Made by a program: the position numbers and the translations under genes. From Moniliophthora roreri (taxonomy: Eukaryota; Basidiomycota; Agaricomycetes; Agaricales; Marasmiaceae), in assembly GCA_001466705.2 (NCBI GenBank), contig LATX02000196.1, forward strand, positions 310,001 through 374,000: a stretch of 64,000 bases of DNA, in the 5' to 3' direction. The notes beneath the pieces were generated by a model. The model searched no databases and was not told the origin of the DNA. It was given only the letters and a program-made list of their open reading frames with translations. Of this stretch, positions 57,012 through 64,000 are shown one piece after another. Each line of letters begins with the position of its first letter. The stretch's first letter is position 1.

Positions 57012-58696
57012 ATGCCAGGTCGTAGAAATCCACTCAGTATGACTGGCTTCGTTGAAAAAGTCGGAGAGGCAATACACCAAGCAAAGTCAAATGCGCATGA
57101 TCTGGCAACAGTAACCAAGTCTTTGGCCGAGGAAAAGCTGTTGGACGTCCCGTATGTTGACCTAACAATCCAGGTGTGTGATAATCTGTCCCTGACAATC
57201 GCACATTCTTACTAACCTGTCTTATAGTTTATTGGCGCCTCTGGTATTCCAAAGATGGACGTTGTCGGCTCAGCTGATCCCTATTTCGTCGCTAAACTCG
57301 ATAATAGGATTTCATTTGTGTTAGTGGCATCACATTCTTCGGTTCTTCCGCCTGAATATCTGGCAGGTCTACCGTGAAGATCAACACCTTGACGCCAGTA
57401 TGGAATGAGCTCTGGCGCATTAAGAACGTGCCCAGTACGGCAGATCTCCATGTTGAGGTTCTCGATAAAGATGTTGGCGCACCTCATGATGACTACATTG
57501 GCAAATTCAAGTGTTCGGTTGCCCCGGGGGCGAAAGAGGTTGAGATAGAGGGCCCAGTTTTCAGAAGGAATAGGGGAACATTTTGGCTGAAGGTGCGTTG
57601 AACGGGACCATTCATTATGTGACATGGTTGATGACGGCTTCTCTCAGATCGAATCCAAACCTTCAACAGAATTTAGAGAACATACCTTCCTATTCGACGG
57701 CCCCATCCGCTACTCGCGACACCATTCCCCAACTGTTGGTCTCTTGACGAATCTTGATGGCGCCAACGCGAGGTTGTATTCCACATGGAAAATGTACTTG
57801 GTTGGCGTCCCGATATTCTTCAAGGATGTTCATCAACCATGGAACAAGGACTACAAAGCTGCCCAGAACATTTTCCAGGGACCCGCGTCTATCGCCGTCC
57901 GATCTGGCATCCAAGCAGGTCTTATGTTTCCTTTTCAAAAAGAAACCCCTTGTTTATACCTTTTTGTGTAGGGCACCGGATGCTGTATGCCCGGTCTACA
58001 TCTAACGGGTTTGGTGTCATCGAGAATGATAAGGACTTCATAACGCTCTTGCACGCCGGGAGCCGCCGTCCACTGACATTAAATGAACGTTCCCCTGCCG
58101 AGGATCCTGAACAAGGCACCGGGGCCCGCAATAGCTTCAATGACAAACGAGCCAGTCGTACCCTCGAACCTTTTGCAAACCGCGTCAAGCCTGCTGTCTA
58201 CACGTACATCATCTCCTCAGAAGATGAGTCATTCCGGTTCTCTGAGACCGGTGCCGCGTTCTTTGTCGATTTCGCTTCAAAGCATGCTTTACATTCCAAC
58301 TGTGCCGAGACGGTGCGATACTCAGGCGAGTTCCACCCCCGACCAAGGGGCGGATGGGATGCATTTTCGGATAATGTATCTGATGATGAGGTACAATGGG
58401 AACTAGTGCTAGATAACAACAGCGGAACTTACTCGCCTGACGAGGCGATGTTGCCTGCATTGAAGCATCTATTCGAGTATAATTTTGGCGGGTTTGCGAT
58501 TGTGGCCCTCGATCATGAGGATGAGGAGCTGGTCAAGAGTAGGGAAGCTTGTAGAGCTTATGCGTTGAGATGCAGAGGGGTTAAAGATGACGAGTTACAG
58601 CCACACGCGGGAGAGGGTGAGGTTACGTTGAGTTACCAAGCGTCGACAAGAATGCCACACTTTGGCCCGACGCCAGAGGGAGCAAAGGAGATGTAA
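57012..58696 (+). CDS. C2 domain-containing protein (491 aa)
   Basis: Exons: 57012-57173, 57228-57319, 57367-57592, 57648-57918, 57972-58696, all in phase. After a short helical N-terminus (VEKVGEAIHQAKSNAHDLAT), residues about 45-160 form a C2 domain: VDLTIQFIGASGIPKMDVVG, SADPYFVAKL, TLTPVWNELWRI, LHVEVLDKDVGAPHDDYIGK and FKCSVAPGAKEVEI. The Asp residues in the MDVVGSADPY and DKDVGAPHDD loops are those that bind calcium in this fold, so calcium-dependent membrane binding is plausible. The remaining 330 residues (for example FDGPIRYSRHHSPTVGLLTN, VPIFFKDVHQPWNKDYKAAQ, VKPAVYTYIISSEDESFRFS) belong to a domain I do not recognise. The C2 plus unknown-domain layout occurs in other basidiomycetes (recollection). 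Confidence 0.85.
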
Positions 58697-60125
58697 GGAG
58701 TTCAGGTCTCATTAATCTGGTGGTGTCCCTTCTTACTATCTATTTGCTATGTATTCTGTTGAATTATATCCTGTACAGGTCTGTAAACGTATTGTAACCG
58801 ATACCTGTAATCGATGCCCTTTGGGTCACGTTCGTTTCCGCTAGACCGATTCATAACTCCGGGTATGTTTTACTGGATACGTAGCCGCCACCGTGTCCAC
58901 GAGTGGATAGTGAAACCATGCTCTCGCTGAACATTTATCAGGAAACAGCCCATCTGGCTAGTCTGGCATACCCGAGATCCTTAATTTGTTACACAGACAC
59001 CAGTACAATCACGTTCCTTGCATTGTCTAGATGGTTGCCCGGTGGCCCACATCCCGCTGCTTGGTCGAATTCGATCACCACGACAGGCTCAACCCGCTCG
59101 TGTCTCAATTCACAAGTATTCATAATGAGACGTGTTATATGGATCGACATGACAAGTTGATAGGCAGTTGTGATGTTGACACGGGCCGCCACTTCGGTGT
59201 TTGTCCCGAGGTCAATACGCACCCACTTTCACGACAAGATCAAAGCAAGAATCCATGGATACTGCACAGCTGCATGACTACGTACGCGATAGCATCTTGA
59301 CGAAGCTGAAACAGTCAAACCTCTCGATGGAGCCACGGATCAAAGTCCTGCGAAAATACCGAAGAGAAGATTGCAGGGACACCCATCCCATCCCACAGCC
59401 TCGCTCATTTTTGGGTTGAGATACATGCGGTCAGAGGTGATGGAGAGGAGTTGGCTATTGCTAAGATGCGCGCAGATTCGTCTGTATTTAGGTCCTTGGG
59501 AGTCCAGGGTGAGCAATACTTATCTCTCTACGCCCAACGTCAATGACTGACACCCACCGCAATATATAGAACATATCACGCTATATTGACCATCCTGTAT
59601 ATGGCTGAAGTGGGCTGAAGTCGAAGCGCCTGAAGGCTCAAAGTGCGCAAATGTTGCTGACACGATGCTTATCGATACACTCGGTCTTCGTCCGTAATTC
59701 TATCCCAGCTAGTACGGAAGCATTTATTCCGGAACTCACTAGAAAAGCGTAGTTGAATTTCGGTAATCCAAATTTTCGCCGCAAGCCTATCTGTCGCCCT
59801 GAAACTCTCACCTGCATGTTCTTATGACATCCGGGGACAAGTACAATTGGGGCTGGAAATTGAAGCGCTGTGTCGGTCGTCAGATGGAAATGTATCATGA
59901 CTTTGAGGTGATTTTTGGGCAGTGTACGTCCTCAATGGCGCGTGATTGATGAACTGAGGTACCTTCGTTATTCAATTTTTCTGCTTTTAAGGTGGTTACA
60001 ATCCAAAAAACCACCCAGGACCCCCTCTACAGCTCTAAAGTGCACCTTTGAAGATGGTTGGCCATGTGTGAGCTTTTTTTTCCCCTCTCATTCCGGCCAA
60101 TATTTATGTGATCCTCTGCAGAAAC
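58697..60125. other. Intergenic, possibly a small minus-strand gene remnant
   Basis: A minus-strand ORF near 59222-58989 (RIDLGTNTEVAARVNITTAY then MSIHITRLIMNTCELRHERV, EPVVVIEFDQAAGCGPPGNH) looks coding in composition, but no start, neighbours or family could be established. The remainder holds short ORFs only. Confidence 0.3.
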
Positions 60126-62216
60126 ATGATGGACGATGTGCTCATCTCTCAATGTGAGTTGCCCTGTCCTTTGAGCGCAGAAACTTGTGAATAATCTACT
60201 GCTCGCTCTAGTGCCTGCATCCATACTCAGGTCGTCTCTGCGAGCTATGATCTCTCAAGGGCTCACAGCGCAAGCGACTTTCGTAGAACACGTTCGCGGC
60301 AGACTCAGAGAAACTCCGCCGCCTTACATACCCGCCGACGAACTCTTCAGTGGTGACTCCCCACGCCACAACGAGTTCCTCGTCCTAACACGTTGCCTTT
60401 TCTCGAGTAAATTGGCTTCAGAATCGCTACCTTAGTGAGCATGGGAACGCTCACCTCGTTGACCCATACCCGCTGACCACTGGTGCTCTAGTTTCACTCA
60501 TTTCCTACGTTCTATACCTCAGGTACATGCTCGGTGGATACCCGACGATCCTCTAGAAAGCTCACTTCAGACGGCCTGTGGCGACATTGTCCAAGCTGTG
60601 CAAGCGCTCAAAGAATCACGCCCGGTCCTTGCGGATGAGCATCAAGCGGCCCTATTTCAGCTTTACTCGGCCTTGGAGGAATGTGAAACATATTGTGGAT
60701 CCAATGATCTTTCGTTCCCCTTTCATCGGGCACGGAGACAGGTTGAAGATCTTCTATCACTCAAGTTTCCTGATTTATTTCCTCGACCGACGTCAGGTGC
60801 ACGCAAAAATGGCATGGAGATTACCGTCACCATTGATCCTGGTCATCTCAAAACAGTAGATTACACGGACCTTGGTTCCGTGCGAGTCCCTCGATTGATA
60901 AGTGGGCTATGGCAACTCTCGTCTCCTGCTTGGGGTTCTGCTTCCAGTGAGAAACAATTTGCGGCGTTGACACGCCTTGTTGAGGCTGGGCTCGTCGCCG
61001 CGGATATGGCAGATCATTATGTGAGTTTCATGAATTCCGAAGTTGGCAGCATATCTGACGTTGTTACTTAGGGCGACGCCGAGCTCATCTTTGGTTCCTT
61101 TCGTAACAGTCTGCCTGTAGAGGCTCGTGAAAGTCTTGTCGTCGCAACGAAATGGTGTGTATTCCGCCCCCTTGGGAAGACGGTAACGGCGGAATTCGTT
61201 CGGGACGCTGTAATGGAACGATCGCGACGTACTGGTGGCCGCATAGAATTGCTCCAAGTAAGCGACTGATCGTCCAAATCTCAACATAGCCTCACGTTTA
61301 CTTCCTTTTCTTCAGTTCCACTGGTACAATGTAAGTTTGTCTATTGGCTTGCAAACGGACTGCCTGACATTTATCCTGGACAGTATGCAGACAAGGATTA
61401 CCTGAAGATTCTTTTCGAGTTGGTGAAACTCACAGAAACGCATCCCCATATTGTCACCGAGATTGGGCTGTGCAATTTCGATTCCAAGCACACCGAAGAG
61501 GCATGCACGTACCTGCTCTCTAAACTGGGCAGAGTGGGAATAGTTTCGAACCAAATCCAGGTACGAGTTCTGTGTTCAGGTCCCGGCAAGTAATGCTGAA
61601 ACAGTAGATGGGCAGTTCTCACTTGTCGACAGTCGTCCATCCGTGCAGATGGCTGCTGTGTGCCAGAAATACGGCGTCAAGTTACTGACTTACGGGTCTT
61701 TTGTAAGTGGCCTCTTACACACCCATAACGCAGGTTACAATTTCTCCTAGTGCGGTGGATTCCTGTCAGATAGATGGCTTGGGAAGAATGCACCCGACAT
61801 TTACTTTGAAACGCCACAATTGACACCTTCGCAGCGGAAGGCAAGTCTATCAGTTACAGTTTACATTTCTATTTATCCGACTGACTCATCATGCACAGTA
61901 TTTTGATATGATCCTGACCTGGGGAACCTGGGAAGATTTCCAGGCTCTGCTGCGCACGTTGAAGCGGATTGCAGACAAACATGGCGTCGAACTGAGTAAC
62001 GTTGCCACCCGTTGGGTTCTTGATCAGCCTCAAGTCAGCGCCGTCATCGTCGGAACTCGCTTGGGAGTCTCTAGCAACGTGGACTCGAATTTGAACGTCT
62101 TCTCCTTCCAGCTCGACGCAGAGGATTTAAGGCAGTTGGAGATGCACGACTTACGAAAGCGAACAAGCGCTGTGTTTGAGAAGATTGGGGATTGTGGGCA
62201 TGAGTATCAAAAATGA
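60126..62216 (+). CDS. Aldo/keto reductase with ~230-aa N-terminal extension
   Basis: Exons: 60126-60153, 60212-60434, 60492-61020, 61072-61257, 61316-61330, 61384-61560, 61616-61702, 61751-61840, 61899-62216. All are phase-consistent and give 550 aa (a start at the second ATG, 60129, is equally possible). Residues about 20-200 are helical (GLTAQATFVEHVRGRLRETP, HNEFLVLTRCLFSSKLASES, DDPLESSLQTACGDIVQAVQ) and of unknown function. The reductase part has VPRLISGLWQLSSPAWG, LVEAGLVAADMADHYGDAEL (catalytic Asp and Tyr expected here), VVATKWC (catalytic Lys), LLQFHWYNY (catalytic His), EIGLCNFDS, VGIVSNQIQFSLVDSRP and VIVGTRLGVSSNVDSNL (NADP-binding). Exon 5 is only 15 nt. The last intron (61841-61898) starts GC, not GT. 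The substrate is unknown. Confidence 0.9.
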
Positions 62217-62455
62217 TACAGGGAATGAAGGATGCATTCATACTGCCAGATGTAGCTCTATACTTAGATTTGACCATGAAACTTTTCTGAATCTGACTCT
62301 ACGTTAAGACCGAACAGTTTCGATATTACTGTGGGAACGGCGACGGTACTATCACACTAGAACCCGGATCTGGCAATATCTGATTATCATGATGCATGAG
62401 CTCATACTATCATAAGGGATAGTGTAGCAGTGTGCTATGACTGGGCCAGTCAATG
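62217..62455. other. Convergent 3' spacer
   Basis: 239 bp between two convergent stop codons, with no ORF or repeat. It should hold the polyadenylation sites of both genes. Confidence 0.6.
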
Positions 62456-64000
62456 TCAATATACCCATCCTCTTCCCCCGAAAGCAACGCCATCATCACC
62501 TGTCTCTTCGTCTACATCCATACTAATATCCCTCTCCAGAAACCTACTAACCTGATCAACACCTCCATCGAGGTCCAGCTGCGAACTATACCCAAACTGG
62601 AATTGCGACTGTGATCCAGGTTGCGACTGAATTTGTTGCGGAGTCTTTGATGGAGACCGAGATAGTGGCTGTGACTGCGACTGGCTAGAATGACGAGCAG
62701 CACCACCACGGAGCGGGCTAGCTTTATGCTTTGGTGATGCGAGGCTGACACTAAAGTCCTTGTCTTGGATGGCGCTCTGCTGTGTAGATGCAAGCTGAGG
62801 TGCGAATGCGTCGGTGTCAAGAGTAAAGTCTGGTAGAGGAGAGTTGGGAACGATCACGGGTTCTTTCGCGGAATGTTGCGATCTACCTTGACTTCGATTC
62901 ATCAGGTCAGGCGTTTGCACTTCGCCTGCATCACCTTCGGGCGCTGCTGGCGTCACATACACATCCTCACTAGAGTCCGAATCTGCGCCGATGGACGATA
63001 AGGGTTTCGTTGCGGGATGGCTGTGTGCAGAAGTTGAGTCAAGAGCGTTGGCGTAATTCGTGTTTGTGAACTCATTTTCAGAAGGCTGTATGGATAGCTC
63101 GTCCCAGCCAGGCTGTCTTTGTGGGAGGCTGGTCGCGGTGGTCGTGGTACGCTGGGTTTCGAGTTTGCTACCGCGGTGTTCAATTTGAGATTGAGAAGTG
63201 CTAGGGAAGATGGTCATTGTTTTCTCCTTAGCGCTTTGAGTTTGAGATGTCGCGACCATTTCGACAGGCTCCAAGTTTCGCTCATTCCGCGCGGGACTGG
63301 CGGAGCCCAAACGAACTTCTAGAACTCCACCAGAAGAGAGCCTCTTCCCTTTTGGTGTAGGCTTCTTGGCACTCAACAGCTCTGTGAGTGTAGGAACGGC
63401 CGCTCCAGGTCCTTTCTTAGGTGTCATAGGTGTTGAAGATAGCGGTGACGAAGGTGGCGCCACTTGCACACCTCGAGCAGTGGATGGCGAACCCCTGCCG
63501 TAGGATTTGTCATCTGGACGGAGTAACTTCTTCGGCCGAGTGCTGCCCACGGGAGAAGGTTGCACGCGTTTCTGGTGCGAAGTCGCCGCGCTATCTTCGT
63601 CGACCTTATGACTAGCCCTGGCCAGGTTGGCTGCTGCAATGGCTGCTCGAGTTGGTGTTTTAGGGCTACCAATAGCGGGCAACGACGAGGAGAGCCCCAA
63701 GCCCGCGATAGGGGGGTTAACAGTGAAACGAGCTGTCGGAGTGGCGGCGACTGGAAAGGGAGTTTTCGACGTTTCTGGAGACTTCTTAGCACGAGATCGA
63801 GTTTCGGCGGCAACAAGAGGTGAGGTGTCCATTCGGCTTGGTGATAGCGGTGAAGAGGATATAGGTGGCGCTGCATGTGACTCATCTTGAATGCGAGGAA
63901 TGGGGGAAGGTTGGTGCCGGGGTGCGGCCAATTGATTAATAGGTGTAGAATGTTCAATCTGGGATGACGAAAATGATGGCGGAAGGAAGCTCTGAATTGC
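62456..64000 (-). CDS. Low-complexity Ser/Pro/Gln-rich protein, N-terminus beyond the window
   Basis: The frame is open from the window edge (AIQSFLPPSFSSSQIEHSTP) to VAFGGRGWVY-stop, about 514 codons, with no intron needed. It is rich in S, P, Q and T, with repeated SQ pairs (SSQSQSQPLSRSPSK, QSQPGSQSQFQFGYSSQLDL) that resemble SQ/TQ clusters phosphorylated by ATM/ATR-type kinases. It also has many TPTK/SPK sites, basic clusters (TRSRAKKSPETSKTPF, RPKKLLRPDDKSYGRG) and a short conserved-looking PTLTELLSAKKPTPKGKR. A nuclear, chromatin- or checkpoint-linked role is a guess from composition only. No catalytic domain is visible. Confidence 0.65.
   Translation of the reverse strand, partial: AIQSFLPPSFSSSQIEHSTPINQLAAPRHQPSPIPRIQDESHAAPPISSSPLSPSRMDTSPLVAAETRSRAKKSPETSKTPFPVAATPTARFTVNPPIAGLGLSSSLPAIGSPKTPTRAAIAAANLARASHKVDEDSAATSHQKRVQPSPVGSTRPKKLLRPDDKSYGRGSPSTARGVQVAPPSSPLSSTPMTPKKGPGAAVPTLTELLSAKKPTPKGKRLSSGGVLEVRLGSASPARNERNLEPVEMVATSQTQSAKEKTMTIFPSTSQSQIEHRGSKLETQRTTTTATSLPQRQPGWDELSIQPSENEFTNTNYANALDSTSAHSHPATKPLSSIGADSDSSEDVYVTPAAPEGDAGEVQTPDLMNRSQGRSQHSAKEPVIVPNSPLPDFTLDTDAFAPQLASTQQSAIQDKDFSVSLASPKHKASPLRGGAARHSSQSQSQPLSRSPSKTPQQIQSQPGSQSQFQFGYSSQLDLDGGVDQVSRFLERDISMDVDEETGDDGVAFGGRGWVY

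Noticed and set aside
1..64000. CRISPR arrays, bacterial operons, riboswitches
   Set aside because: None seen; the sequence is eukaryotic with spliceosomal introns, and the repeats are transposons, tandem tRNA-like units or assembly duplicates.

Overview
This window is fungal nuclear DNA, most likely from an Agaricomycete (mushroom-forming basidiomycete). The evidence is many phase-consistent introns of 47-63 nt, Ty3/gypsy elements of the type common in that class, a multi-exon gene family I know from Agaricales, and recognisable housekeeping genes. Five single N characters (13083, 40783, 41209, 47428, 49563) look like scaffold gaps, and three of them sit beside duplicated sequence.

The left part (1 to about 29.7 kb) is an AT-rich, CpG-poor transposon graveyard. 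A copy of a host gene family is split in two (1338-1530 and 6253-6860). Between the halves lie a gypsy element with its 5' LTR and a small element with two roughly 0.5-kb direct repeats. A second gypsy (6861-13082) carries two inverted copies of a CACTA-type MITE, each flanked by a 3-bp target duplication. Its 3' third is repeated exactly across an N. Downstream are tandem tRNA-like repeats, then a pair of roughly 1.7-kb direct repeats (16871-18582 and 22486-24205) that enclose a spliced antisense gene with two cysteine clusters. After that comes an antisense ORF cut by a solo LTR with a 5-bp TSD, and a (GAGAAA)n microsatellite.

The middle part (29.7-38.5 kb) is a segmental duplication. Each unit holds an intact seven-exon member of the same host gene family (589 and 580 codons), the 3' end of an unidentified minus-strand gene, and the C-terminal end of POL1. 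Only the right-hand unit continues into the full POL1 gene.

The right part (38.3-64 kb) is gene-dense. In order it holds POL1 (DNA polymerase alpha catalytic subunit), a divergent ribosomal-L1-domain nucleolar gene sharing a 177-bp promoter with E2F/SBF-like motifs, a decayed GCR1_C-domain ORF, two copies of a TIR element, a disordered conserved-looking protein, an MFS transporter, a C2-domain protein, an aldo/keto reductase with an N-terminal extension and a GC-AG intron, and a partial low-complexity protein at the window edge.

The most striking observation is in POL1. The 54 nt at 41968-42021 encode the expected polymerase residues only when the + strand is read backwards without complementing. 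On the coding strand the block is complemented in place. No known mutational process does this.
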